A DNA stretch of 64,000 nt, from the NCBI RefSeq assembly GCF_020097835.1, contig NZ_CP083666.1:1984001-2048000 (forward strand), read 5' to 3'. A program made the position numbers and the translations under genes. Shown here piece by piece: positions 8,628 to 17,175 of the stretch (the stretch's first letter is position 1; every line of letters begins with the position of its first letter). Source of the stretch: Haloprofundus halobius. Its GTDB lineage: Archaea > Halobacteriota > Halobacteria > Halobacteriales > Haloferacaceae. The notes beneath the pieces are model-generated. The model did not search any database. It was given only the letters and a program-made list of their open reading frames with translations, and was not told the origin of the DNA.

Positions 8628-9115
8628 TTCGACTCGTCGTCACCGTCGCGCTCGCGGTCGTGCTCACCGCCGCGTCGCTCCCCGCCGTCGACGCGGCCCG
8701 CGACGACCGGACGGCGACTCACCTCGACGGCGAACTCGTCCGGGTCGTCGACGCCGCGCGGGACCTCCCCGAGACCGAGGACGCGACGAGCGACGAATCG
8801 CTGGCCGCGCGCCGCGTCGTCTCCGTCCGGATTCCCGAGCGGTCGCTGACGAACGCGCACGTCGACTACGTCGAACTCGACGGCAGCGGCGGTTCGACTG
8901 CCCGCCCGTCGCTCAGCTACCGACTCGGCGGCCACGAGGAGGCGAGCTATCGTCTCGCGGAACCCGTGTTCGCGACACCGGGCGGCCCGCTCCGCCTCTC
9001 GGCGTCGGGCACGCACCGACTCCGTCTCTCGTTGCTCGAACGCGGCGGTCGACCGGTGGTGGCGGTCGGGCGTCTCGACCCCCGAACGACGTCCGACGGC
9101 GGCGGCACGGGCTGA
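8624..9115 (+). CDS. DUF7311 family exported protein
   Basis: A 163-residue protein opening with a hydrophobic segment (IRLVVTVALAVVLTAASL) that reads as a signal peptide or anchor, followed by a beta-rich body with SVRIPERSLTNAHVDYVEL and LSYRLGGHEEASYRL. Two GTG codons (8621, 8624) are possible starts; 8624 gives the GTGA overlap with DUF7310. It lies between the coiled-coil gene and the ATPase, the order I associate with DUF7310-DUF7311-PilB-type loci in Halobacteria. Likely a cell-surface accessory part of the same machine. Confidence 0.78.
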   Translation: MIRLVVTVALAVVLTAASLPAVDAARDDRTATHLDGELVRVVDAARDLPETEDATSDESLAARRVVSVRIPERSLTNAHVDYVELDGSGGSTARPSLSYRLGGHEEASYRLAEPVFATPGGPLRLSASGTHRLRLSLLERGGRPVVAVGRLDPRTTSDGGGTG

Positions 9116-9148
9116 AGTTCAAGTAGGGAGAGGCGACCACCCCACCGC

Positions 9149-11083
9149 ATGCGACTGCTCTCGCGGTTCGAAACCACCGACGCACCGTCACACGAGGCCG
9201 AAGAGACGGACTGCCTCTGTGACCCGTCGTTCGTCGAACCGAGCGGCACGGGCGTCGGTCGCCTCGTCGAACTCGTCGTCGACGCCGACGACTGCTCCGG
9301 CGGCGGCGATCTGGTCGCCGACTCAGCCTGTCGAGCGACCGTCGTCGACGCGCTCAGCGGGTGCGACGCAGACGTCGTCCGAACCCGCTCTCGCGGCTAC
9401 GAACGAGCGTACGACGGCGACGCAGTGGCGCTGTTGCTGGCCGCCGGACGGTTCGTCGAGCGGGCGGCGTTCCACGATACGGCCGTCGCAGACCGGGCGC
9501 GGCGGGACCCTCTCGGCGCGGCGCGAGAGGCGACGGGACGCGCCGGACCCGTCGCCCGAATCGCCGCCGAGACCGGCCTCGCGGAGGGCGCGGCCCGCGT
9601 GTCGACGTACGAGGACGCGCTCCGACCGTTCGTCGGGCCGACGCTCGTTCGCTCGCGGGTAGCGCTGCGACCGCCCCCGGACGCGACGCTCGCGGACCGC
9701 TGGTCGCTCGACACCGGCGCGACGGTCCGGCGGTACGAACGCGACGGCGGTCGGGATTGGTATCAGCTCGACCCAGCGTTCACCGAACTCGACCGGGCGG
9801 CCACTGCGACGCTCCGGGAGGCGCGAAGCGCGCTGGCCGACGGCGTCGGCGGCGCGGGCGAGCGCGCACCGGGGCGGGCGGTCCGCGCCGTCGCCGACGG
9901 TAACGGCGACGACGGCGACAGCGGTGGCGGGACGCCGGTCGAGCAACTCGCGGCGCTCCTGACGAAGCACACGCGCGGCCACGGCGTCCTCGACGACTTG
10001 TTTTCGGACGCTCGGGTCTCGGACGTGTTCGTGACCGCACCGGTCGAGTCGAACCCAGTTCGCGTCGTCGTCGACGGCGACCGTCTCGACACCAACGTTC
10101 GACTGACGCCGTCGGGGGCGGCGGCGCTGGCGTCGCGTTTTCGACGCGCGAGCGGTCGGCCGTTCTCGAAGGCGGACCCGACGCTCGACGCGGTGGTCGA
10201 CGCCGAGAGCGGGCGAATCCGCGTCGCGGCCGTCTCGGACCCGGCGAGCGACGGCCTCGCGTTCGCGTTCCGCCGCCACGACGACGCCCCGCTGACGCTC
10301 CCGGCGCTGGTCGAAAACGACACGCTCTCCCCCGACGCCGCCGCGCTGCTCTCGTTGGCGGTCGAACGCGGCACCGCCGGACTCGTCGCCGGAACCCGAG
10401 GGGCCGGGAAGACGACGCTGCTGGGCGCGTTGCTGTGGGAACTGCCGGTCGAGACGCGGACCGTCGTCGTCGAGGACACGCCCGAACTGCCGGTCGAGGC
10501 GCTCCAACGCAACGACCGCGAGGTTCAGACGCTCCACGTCGGTCTCGGTGAGAACGCGACGCTCACGCCGGTCGAGGGCGTCAGAACCGCACTCAGACTC
10601 GGCGAGGGGGCGCTCGTCGTCGGCGAGGTGCGCGGCGAGGAGGCCGCCGCACTATACGAGGCGATGCGCGTCGGCGCGAACGGCAGCGCCGTCCTCGGGA
10701 CCGTTCACGGCGACGGCGGCGCGGCCGTCCGCGAACGGGTCGTCTCTGACCTCGGCGTTCCGGAGTCGTCGTTCGCCGCGACCGACCTCGTGGTGACGCT
10801 CTCGCCGAGCGGCGGGCGGCACGTTGCCCGAATCGAGGAGGTTCGCGTGAGTGATGGACGTCTCCGCTTCGAGACGCTGTTCGAGTACGCCGACGGCGCG
10901 CTGAGACCGACCGGTCTCGTCGACAGGGGGAACAGCGCGCTCGTCGCCTCCCTCGCAGGGTCGGGCGAGCGATACGCCGACGTTCGGGACGCGCTCGGGA
11001 AGCGACGTCAGTTGCTCGAAACGCTCGCTGGGAACGGTCGAACGCGTCCGACCGACGTCGCGACGGCGTACGTGGGTCGATGA
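9149..11083 (+). CDS. type II/IV secretion (PilB/TadA-type) ATPase
   Basis: A 644-residue GspE/PilB/VirB11-family ATPase. The first ~200 residues are a lineage-specific domain with a CLCDPSF motif and further Cys (DDCSG, ACRATV). An N2-like domain precedes the motor domain (about residue 270 on) with VSDVFVTAPVESNPV, Walker A GTRGAGKTTLLG at about 412-423, Asp box VVEDTPELPV and Walker B LVVGEVRGEEA followed by VGANGSAVLGTVHGD. It powers pilus or archaellum-like assembly at the membrane. Its stop overlaps the next start by four bases (ATGA), tying it to the platform protein. Confidence 0.92.
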   Translation: MRLLSRFETTDAPSHEAEETDCLCDPSFVEPSGTGVGRLVELVVDADDCSGGGDLVADSACRATVVDALSGCDADVVRTRSRGYERAYDGDAVALLLAAGRFVERAAFHDTAVADRARRDPLGAAREATGRAGPVARIAAETGLAEGAARVSTYEDALRPFVGPTLVRSRVALRPPPDATLADRWSLDTGATVRRYERDGGRDWYQLDPAFTELDRAATATLREARSALADGVGGAGERAPGRAVRAVADGNGDDGDSGGGTPVEQLAALLTKHTRGHGVLDDLFSDARVSDVFVTAPVESNPVRVVVDGDRLDTNVRLTPSGAAALASRFRRASGRPFSKADPTLDAVVDAESGRIRVAAVSDPASDGLAFAFRRHDDAPLTLPALVENDTLSPDAAALLSLAVERGTAGLVAGTRGAGKTTLLGALLWELPVETRTVVVEDTPELPVEALQRNDREVQTLHVGLGENATLTPVEGVRTALRLGEGALVVGEVRGEEAAALYEAMRVGANGSAVLGTVHGDGGAAVRERVVSDLGVPESSFAATDLVVTLSPSGGRHVARIEEVRVSDGRLRFETLFEYADGALRPTGLVDRGNSALVASLAGSGERYADVRDALGKRRQLLETLAGNGRTRPTDVATAYVGR

Positions 11084-12906
11084 GCGCCGGTTCGTCGGTG
11101 GGTGTCGAAGACGGAGCGTCCGCGACGACCGCTACCGTCCTTCGAGCGCTTTCCCGTCTCGTCCCCCTCGAAATCGACGCCAGCGACTCGCTCGCCGACG
11201 CCCTCTCGTATCTCGACTCGCCGGTCTCGGCCGAGACGGTCGTCCGCGGCGGTTACGGGGTCGCCGTCGTCGTCTCGCTGTGTACGCTTCCGGTCGGCAT
11301 ACTCGCCCTCCCTGCCATCGCCGCCGTCCCGTTCGCGCTGGGGGTGGGACTCGCCGCAGCCCACGTCTCCCACCGAGTGCCGGTGCTACTCGCTCGGACG
11401 CGACGGGCCGGGGCGCTGGGTGACGCCGCCGGTGTGGTCAACCGGGCCGTCCTCCGCCTTCGACTCGAACCGACACCCGAGCGCGCGGCCGCCTTCGCCG
11501 CGCGGACGGGACAGGGACTGTTGGCGTCGAGCCTCGCGGAGCACGTCCGCCGTGCCCGCGGGACACCACACTCCGGGATGGCGGCGTTCGGCGACGAGTG
11601 GACGGACCGACTGCCGGCGCTCGGACGGGCGACGACGCTGCTTCTCGCCAGCGCGGCGGCGACGCCCGGCGACCGCGAACGCGGGCTGGAGCGCGCGCTC
11701 GACGCGGTGCTCGACGGCACGCGCGACCGACTGGCACGCTTTGCCGACAACGTGCGCGCGCCGCTGTCGGGGGTGTACGCCTTCGGCGTCCTGCTGCCGC
11801 TGGCGCTGGTTGGGGTCCTCCCGGCGGCCGCGAGCGCGGGCGTCCCGGTCGGGACGCTCCCGCTGGTAGTCGTCTACGACGTGCTCCTCCTGCTCGTACT
11901 GCTCTCGGCGGGCGTGTGGCTCGTCAGCCGTCGACCAGTCGCGTTCCCGCCGCCGCGCGTCGGCCTCGAACATCCCGACGTGTCGGGGTCGCGCCGTCGC
12001 CGATATCTCGCCGTTGCGGCCGCGGCGCTCGCCGTCGCGGCCGCAGGCGCGGCCGTCGTCGACCCGTGGACCGCGCCGCTCGTCGGCGTCGGCGTCGCGG
12101 TCGGTGGGGCGCTCGTCGTCCGATACCGACCGGTTCGACGGGTTCACGCCGACGTGCGGCGGGTCGAAGCCGGACTCGACGACGCGCTGTATCTGGTCGG
12201 CCGCCACGTCGTCGAAGGCGTCGCCGTCGAACGCGCGCTGGACCGCGTCGCCGACGAACTCGACGGCGCGACCGGTGAGATGTTGGCCGACGCCGTGACG
12301 ACACAGCGGGCGCTCCGCGTCGACGTTCGCGACGCGTTTCTCGGCGACGACGGGGCGCTCTCGGCGGTTCCGAGTCCGCGGGCGCGAAGCGCGGCCGAAC
12401 TGCTGGCGCTCGCGGCGACGGAAGGCGCACCCGCGGGCGCGGCGCTCGTCGCGACGGCCGAGCAACTGAGTCGCCTCCGACGGCTCGAACGCGAGGCGCG
12501 GCGAGAGCTGGCGGAGCTGACCGAGACGCTTCAGAACACCGGCGCGCTGTTCGGGCCGCTCGTCGGCGGCGCGACGGTCGCGCTCGTCGAGCGGTTGGAC
12601 GGCGCATCGGCGTCCGCGACGCCGGAAGCGGCGGCGTTCGGGACGGATGCAGCGGACGCTACGGGCGCGGCAGCCGGAACCGCGTCCGCCGCGGGGTCGG
12701 CGCTCGGTGGCGCGCCGGGGACGGCGACGTTCGGCCTCGTCGTCGGCGTCTACGTCCTCCTCTCGGCGGTCCTTCTGACCGCGCTGGCGACGGCCCTCGA
12801 ACACGGACTCGACCGTGTGCTGCTCGGCTACCGAATCGGTCTCGCCCTGCTCGCGGCGACGACGACGTATCTCACGGCGTTCGTCGCCGCCGGGTTGCTC
12901 GTGTGA
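11080..12906 (+). CDS. type II secretion system F / TadC-PilC-type platform protein
   Basis: A 608-residue polytopic protein, about twice a minimal F domain, as in archaeal PilC/FlaJ/TadC proteins. Hydrophobic segments cluster at roughly residues 45-90, 225-285, 305-350 and 545-608, with two cytoplasmic helical regions between them that resemble duplicated T2SSF domains (for example DALYLVGRHVVEGVAVERAL). It is the membrane partner of the ATPase whose stop it overlaps. A low-complexity Ala/Gly/Thr insert before the last spans (about 505-545) is unusual. Paralogues of such pairs occur several times in haloarchaeal genomes. Confidence 0.9.
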   Translation: MSAGSSVGVEDGASATTATVLRALSRLVPLEIDASDSLADALSYLDSPVSAETVVRGGYGVAVVVSLCTLPVGILALPAIAAVPFALGVGLAAAHVSHRVPVLLARTRRAGALGDAAGVVNRAVLRLRLEPTPERAAAFAARTGQGLLASSLAEHVRRARGTPHSGMAAFGDEWTDRLPALGRATTLLLASAAATPGDRERGLERALDAVLDGTRDRLARFADNVRAPLSGVYAFGVLLPLALVGVLPAAASAGVPVGTLPLVVVYDVLLLLVLLSAGVWLVSRRPVAFPPPRVGLEHPDVSGSRRRRYLAVAAAALAVAAAGAAVVDPWTAPLVGVGVAVGGALVVRYRPVRRVHADVRRVEAGLDDALYLVGRHVVEGVAVERALDRVADELDGATGEMLADAVTTQRALRVDVRDAFLGDDGALSAVPSPRARSAAELLALAATEGAPAGAALVATAEQLSRLRRLEREARRELAELTETLQNTGALFGPLVGGATVALVERLDGASASATPEAAAFGTDAADATGAAAGTASAAGSALGGAPGTATFGLVVGVYVLLSAVLLTALATALEHGLDRVLLGYRIGLALLAATTTYLTAFVAAGLLV

Positions 12907-12940
12907 GGGTTTAAAACGGAGGAGGAGGCCAACCCGCCTC

Positions 12941-13411
12941 ATGTTCGACGCACCCGTAGAGACGTGGTACACGTGGCTGGGACTCGCCGTCGCGAGCGTC
13001 GCGATGCTCGGCGCCGCGACGACGTTTCCGGCGACGGCCACACCGGACGCGGCGGGCGTCGCCGACACCGTCGACGGCGTCGCCGCCAGCGAGTATCCGG
13101 CCACGGCAGAACACCCGCTCGCGGCCGAGGCGATTCGAGTCGGCCCGCATCGGCTGAGCCTCCGAAACGACGCCGGGACGACCCACGCCTCGTTCGTTTT
13201 CGGACCGGTGACGCCCGTTGCACCGGGGTCGCGGCTCGAAACCGTCCTCCACGGCGTCCCGCCGGGGGAGGCGTTCGACAGTCGACGGGCGTTCACGCAG
13301 GCGCTCATCGAGGCCCGAACCGAGGAGTCGACGTGGCAGACGGTCGATCGGACGCTCGTCGTTCGGCGCGCCGAATGGGGGGAGAGCGATGCCACGCTCG
13401 TCGGCGCGTAG
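12941..13411 (+). CDS. DUF7283 family membrane-anchored protein
   Basis: A 156-residue protein with one N-terminal membrane span (about residues 10-30, YTWLGLAVASVAMLGAATTF) and an extracytoplasmic body with HPLAAEAIRVGPHRLSLRND and a FVFGPVTPV strand. The ATG at 12941 comes 34 bases after the platform gene's stop; the frame stays open upstream, but there it overlaps the platform gene. A TTTAAAA at 12910 could be a minor promoter. It is the first of four consecutive anchored proteins and overlaps the start of DUF7285. A pseudopilin- or TadE/F-like role is inferred from topology and context. Confidence 0.8.
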   Translation: MFDAPVETWYTWLGLAVASVAMLGAATTFPATATPDAAGVADTVDGVAASEYPATAEHPLAAEAIRVGPHRLSLRNDAGTTHASFVFGPVTPVAPGSRLETVLHGVPPGEAFDSRRAFTQALIEARTEESTWQTVDRTLVVRRAEWGESDATLVGA

Positions 13412-13913
13412 GCCACGTCGGTCTCGTGGGGCGGATGAGGCGGGTGAGGCGGGTGAGGTGGGTGAGGCGCGTCGGTCGGGTGGAGCGAGTTGGGTGCGCC
13501 GGGCACGCCTCGCGGGCCGGGAGAGTCGGGCCCAGACGGAGCCGACGACGGCACTCGTCGCCGTCTTCGCGGTGGTCGTCGCGCTCTCGCTCTACGCCGT
13601 CACCTTCGAAGAGGCTGTGCCCACCGGAGAGCGAGCGATCTCCGAGACGACGCTCGAACGCGCGTCGGCCGAGATAACCGACGGCGGGGTCGCCGACCCG
13701 ACGGCGCTCGGACGTGCCCGTGACGCCGCCCCGGCGGGTTATCGGCTCAACCTCTCGCTCGCTGTCGGGGAGCGGCGGTGGACCGTCGGGTCGGTCGACC
13801 CGGCGAACGTCGACGGTGAGGGGGCTGCGGACAGGGCGAGTCGACGACTGAGTGTCCGCCTCGCACCGGGTGTCGTCCGGCCCGGCCACCTGCGGGTGGC
13901 GGTGTGGCGATGA
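13389..13913 (+). CDS. DUF7285 family pseudopilin-like protein
   Basis: A 174-residue protein. After a variable N-terminus encoded partly by a 9-base tandem repeat it has ESRAQTEPTTALVAVFAVVV, which combines a basic residue, a small residue and then Gln-Thr-Glu-Pro before a hydrophobic segment. That is the layout of archaeal class III (PibD-cleaved) signal peptides, so it may be a pseudopilin or TadE-like subunit. The secreted part follows. It overlaps DUF7283 by 23 bases and ends in an ATGA overlap with DUF7284. The exact start is uncertain; ATG 13389 is the first in frame after the upstream gene's bulk. Confidence 0.75.
   Translation: MPRSSARRPRRSRGADEAGEAGEVGEARRSGGASWVRRARLAGRESRAQTEPTTALVAVFAVVVALSLYAVTFEEAVPTGERAISETTLERASAEITDGGVADPTALGRARDAAPAGYRLNLSLAVGERRWTVGSVDPANVDGEGAADRASRRLSVRLAPGVVRPGHLRVAVWR
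13431..13475 (+). repeat. 9-base tandem repeat inside DUF7285
   Basis: Four near-identical copies of GCGGGTGAG (13431-13439 with one change, 13440-13448, 13449-13457, 13458-13466 with one change) followed by a diverged fifth. In frame they encode a Glu-Ala-Gly repeat just before the conserved membrane segment. Copy number changes would keep the frame. Confidence 0.8.
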
Positions 13914-14776
13914 CGAGCAGCGTCCTCGACGCCGCGCTCTGCTTGCTCCTCGTCAGCGCCGCCGCCGTGACGCTGGCTGACGTGCCGACGGGAGCCGACG
14001 AACCCGCCGCCGACGCCTCACGGACGGCGGAGATGCTCTCGACGACCACCGCCGAGGTCGACTACACGCTCGCGAGCGGGGCGCGCCGCGCCGACGACGC
14101 CGAGCGGTTCCCCGTGACCGACGGGCCGGCGTTCGACCGCCGCGCCCACGGGTCGCTCGCGGAACTGCTGGCCGAGTCGACGACGGCGACCCCGAGAGTC
14201 GACGGAGAACGCGTGACGCACACCGGTGACGACTTCCGACGACAGGTTCGCGCGGCAGTCGCCCGCGCGTTGCCGCCGCGGACGCACGTCGTCGCGCGGT
14301 GGCGGCCGCACGTCGGGTCGAGCGTCGGGGCGTCGACCAGCGTCGGTGAGGAACCGCCGGCGTCGGCCGACGTTCACACCGCAGTCCTCTCGGTGCCGAC
14401 TGCCAGCGACTCGGACGCCGACGCGGCCGCGCGGAGCGCGATGGACGACGGGTTCGCGGGTGTCGCGACGATTGTCAGCGACCGACTCGTGAACGCGTGG
14501 TTCCCGCCGAAGCGAACCCGCCTGGCGCTCGGCGGCGACTACCCGACGTCGGCGCTCGTCGGCCACCGATACGACAGGGCGGCGGCGCTCTCCGGGGCGA
14601 CGTTGCCGTCTGCGCCGAACCGTTCGACGGTGTCGACGGCGAACGCGCGACTCCTCGCAGCGCTCGAACCGCGGGTCGAATCTGACCTGAGACGCGTATT
14701 CGACTCGCCGGCCGAGGCGGCGGTGGCGCTCTCGGGTGGAGAGGTCCGCATCACGGTTCGGCGGTGGTCGGCGTGA
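13910..14776 (+). CDS. DUF7284 family membrane-anchored protein
   Basis: A 288-residue protein beginning MTSSVLDAALCLLLVSAAAV, a single N-terminal hydrophobic segment without a long charged region, then a large extracytoplasmic domain with a THVVARWRPH block, a VPTASDSDADAAARSAMDDG block and an SLVNAWFPPKRTRLAL-like region. The ATG at 13910 gives an ATGA overlap with DUF7285; a GTG at 13904 is also in frame. It ends in a GTGA overlap with DUF7286. Probably an exported part of the same machine; no enzyme motif is visible. Confidence 0.8.
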   Translation: MTSSVLDAALCLLLVSAAAVTLADVPTGADEPAADASRTAEMLSTTTAEVDYTLASGARRADDAERFPVTDGPAFDRRAHGSLAELLAESTTATPRVDGERVTHTGDDFRRQVRAAVARALPPRTHVVARWRPHVGSSVGASTSVGEEPPASADVHTAVLSVPTASDSDADAAARSAMDDGFAGVATIVSDRLVNAWFPPKRTRLALGGDYPTSALVGHRYDRAAALSGATLPSAPNRSTVSTANARLLAALEPRVESDLRRVFDSPAEAAVALSGGEVRITVRRWSA

Positions 14777-17175
14777 GTCGCTCCGACTTTCTCGACGGCA
14801 AGCGCGGGCGCGTCCCGTTCGCGCTCGTCGGTGTCCTGCTTCTCGTGACGAGTTCGGCCTTCGCCGCGACGCTGGACGGTCCCGCCCCCGTCCGCGACGA
14901 CGACGTGGGGACGACGATGGAGCGCGTCGAGGCCGAGTCGGTCACCGCGCTCCGCGTCGCCGCCGACGAGGCCGCTGTCGACGCCGCGGCGAATCCGGTC
15001 ACTACGCGGGCCGAGACATCCGCCGGAAGGGCGCTCAACGAGTCGGCGCCGTTCGTCGACTCGCTCCGGATTCGCGTCTACCTCGCGGCGCGGGAGCGGT
15101 TCGAGCGGACGACGGACCGTCGCAACGGCGTCGCGACGACGGTGTCGGTGCCACCGGTACGGAACGTTTCGGACCTCCGGCAAGCGAAGCGATCCGTCAC
15201 CGTCGAGCGCGTCGACGAGGGGACGGCGATGCGCGTCACGCTCGAAAACGTCACGCGGACGGCGACCCGCGGCGGTCGGGTCGTCGCGACGCGGACGGAC
15301 TCGCTGACCGTGACCGTGGCGAACCCGGTGCTTCTCGCACACGACCGAACCGAGTCGTTCGAGGCGCGCCTCGAACGACCGGCGCTCACAGGTCCGGGAC
15401 TGGACCGACAACTGACCGCGCGACTGTACGCCGTCGCCTGGGCCCGCGGCTACGCGCAGAACCGCGGTGCGCCCATCGAGAACGTCGTCTCGAACCGCCA
15501 CGTCGGACTGTCGACGAACACCGGCGTCGTCGCGGTGCAGCGGGCGGCGTTCGGTCGGAGCGACCCGGCGGCTCGTCGCGGCGTCGAACGGGCGACGGCA
15601 CGGGTCGGCGCGGCCGACCTGCTGGAGTCGACGCCGCCGGACGAGGAGGCAGTCGCGGCAGAGGTTCTCGCTCCGCCGAACGACCCGACCCCTCCCGAGA
15701 CGGAGGTCCCCGCGCCGTCGACTCCGTCGAGAGAAGAACGGTCACTCACCGTCGGTGTCAACCGAACCGCCGATGTCGCGTTCGTCTCGCTGCTCGACGG
15801 CGAGCCAGCGGCTGTCGAAGGGAGCAAGCGGTCGCACCGGCCCCAGTCGCTGGCGGAGACGCTCGACGCGGCGTACCGCGTCGACGCTCACCTCTCGACG
15901 CGCGTCGAGCAGACGAGAGAGGGAACGCCGGAACGACCCTCGTCGCCCGGTCGCAACTGGAGTTCCGTCGCCGACGAAACGGAGACCCACGTCTCGGTGT
16001 CGTCGGGCGACGCGACAGAAGCCGAGAGGAACGGCGTGCGTGTCGAGACGGCGACGCGCCGCGTCGTCGAACGCCACGTCCGAACGACGACGTGGCGACG
16101 GGGCAACGAGACGAAAACGACCCGAGCGACGTGGACTGACCGGTACCGCGTCGGTATCTCGATGGACGTCGAACGGCGCTCACTCGACGGCGTTCCGTCT
16201 CGGCCGGTCGACCCGAAATTCGAACGCGGCGGCGCGCTCGACGGTCCGAACCTCGGTGACGTTCCCGAGCGCGCGTGGACGGCGATGGTCGACCGGCGCG
16301 GCGGTGTCGATGCCGTCGCTCGGCGAGCCGTCGGGGATGCCGCGCCGAGAACCGAAGCGGACACGAGGACGAAAACGAGAACGACGACGTTCACCGGCGA
16401 ACGACCGGACAGCCTCGGGTCGTGGGCGTACGACGACCTCTCGGCGTTCAGAGCGGACGTTCGGGACGTCGACGTCGAGGTCGATGCGACGCGCGTCGCG
16501 ACCGGCGAGGCGAACCCGCCATCGGAACTGGCCGTCGAACTCCGTTCGCACCGGTCCGAACTACTCGACGCCCCCGAGACGTACGACGGGGCGGCCGACC
16601 GGGCGCGCGTCGCGGCGCGGGCGGCGTACCTCGACCGCGTCCTCGCTCACCTCGACGTCCGGGCCGACCGGACCGCGGAGCGAAACGACCGGGTGGGCGA
16701 GACGCTGTCCGACCACGGGTCGACGGCGTCGTCGCCGTCCGAACTCGGCCGCCTCGTCGAAACCGCCGAGGGGACGGTCCGACCGGAGTCGCGGACGTTC
16801 GGCGACGACGCGCCGGCGAGCGACGTAGCACTCCGTCCCGATGGCTCGCCCGCCTACCTCACGCTCGGCACCGTCGAGCGGGCGCACGCGCCACCGATTC
16901 CGGCCAACGCGAGCTATCGACCGCTGGCCGCCCGGAACACGAACCTCGTGACGGCCCCGTACGACGACGTGGCAGACACCGTCGTCGGCCGCGCGCTCGA
17001 GGGGTCGGAGCAGGTGAATCTCCGGACCGGCGGACAGGTGCTCGTCGTGGCGAACCGGACCGCCGCCGCGACCGGGAACGAGACGCTGGACGAGCGGCGA
17101 CAGCGGCTCGGGACCGAGGTCGGAGACGGCGTCGACGTGACGAAGGAAGCGGCGCGGACGACGCTCGAACGGTAG
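14773..17175 (+). CDS. DUF7286 family large anchored protein, 5' part before an internal TAG
   Basis: A reading frame of 800 codons starting with GTG at 14773 (GTGA overlap with DUF7284). The N-terminus has GKRGRVPFALVGVLLLVTSS, a basic-Gly pair before a hydrophobic stretch that resembles a class III signal peptide or membrane anchor. The rest is a long Arg/Thr/Glu-rich extracytoplasmic region with many short repeats of charged sequence. The frame ends at TAG 17173-17175, but sequence in the same frame continues with family-like character to 17964. A full-length protein would be about 1063 residues, so this gene is interrupted or relies on readthrough. Confidence 0.75.
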   Translation: MSRSDFLDGKRGRVPFALVGVLLLVTSSAFAATLDGPAPVRDDDVGTTMERVEAESVTALRVAADEAAVDAAANPVTTRAETSAGRALNESAPFVDSLRIRVYLAARERFERTTDRRNGVATTVSVPPVRNVSDLRQAKRSVTVERVDEGTAMRVTLENVTRTATRGGRVVATRTDSLTVTVANPVLLAHDRTESFEARLERPALTGPGLDRQLTARLYAVAWARGYAQNRGAPIENVVSNRHVGLSTNTGVVAVQRAAFGRSDPAARRGVERATARVGAADLLESTPPDEEAVAAEVLAPPNDPTPPETEVPAPSTPSREERSLTVGVNRTADVAFVSLLDGEPAAVEGSKRSHRPQSLAETLDAAYRVDAHLSTRVEQTREGTPERPSSPGRNWSSVADETETHVSVSSGDATEAERNGVRVETATRRVVERHVRTTTWRRGNETKTTRATWTDRYRVGISMDVERRSLDGVPSRPVDPKFERGGALDGPNLGDVPERAWTAMVDRRGGVDAVARRAVGDAAPRTEADTRTKTRTTTFTGERPDSLGSWAYDDLSAFRADVRDVDVEVDATRVATGEANPPSELAVELRSHRSELLDAPETYDGAADRARVAARAAYLDRVLAHLDVRADRTAERNDRVGETLSDHGSTASSPSELGRLVETAEGTVRPESRTFGDDAPASDVALRPDGSPAYLTLGTVERAHAPPIPANASYRPLAARNTNLVTAPYDDVADTVVGRALEGSEQVNLRTGGQVLVVANRTAAATGNETLDERRQRLGTEVGDGVDVTKEAARTTLER

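Noticed and set aside
11386-13554. A 722-codon open frame on the minus strand across the platform gene.
   Set aside because: It is Arg/Pro-rich with no domain and lies opposite well-supported genes; it is a shadow caused by the high GC content.
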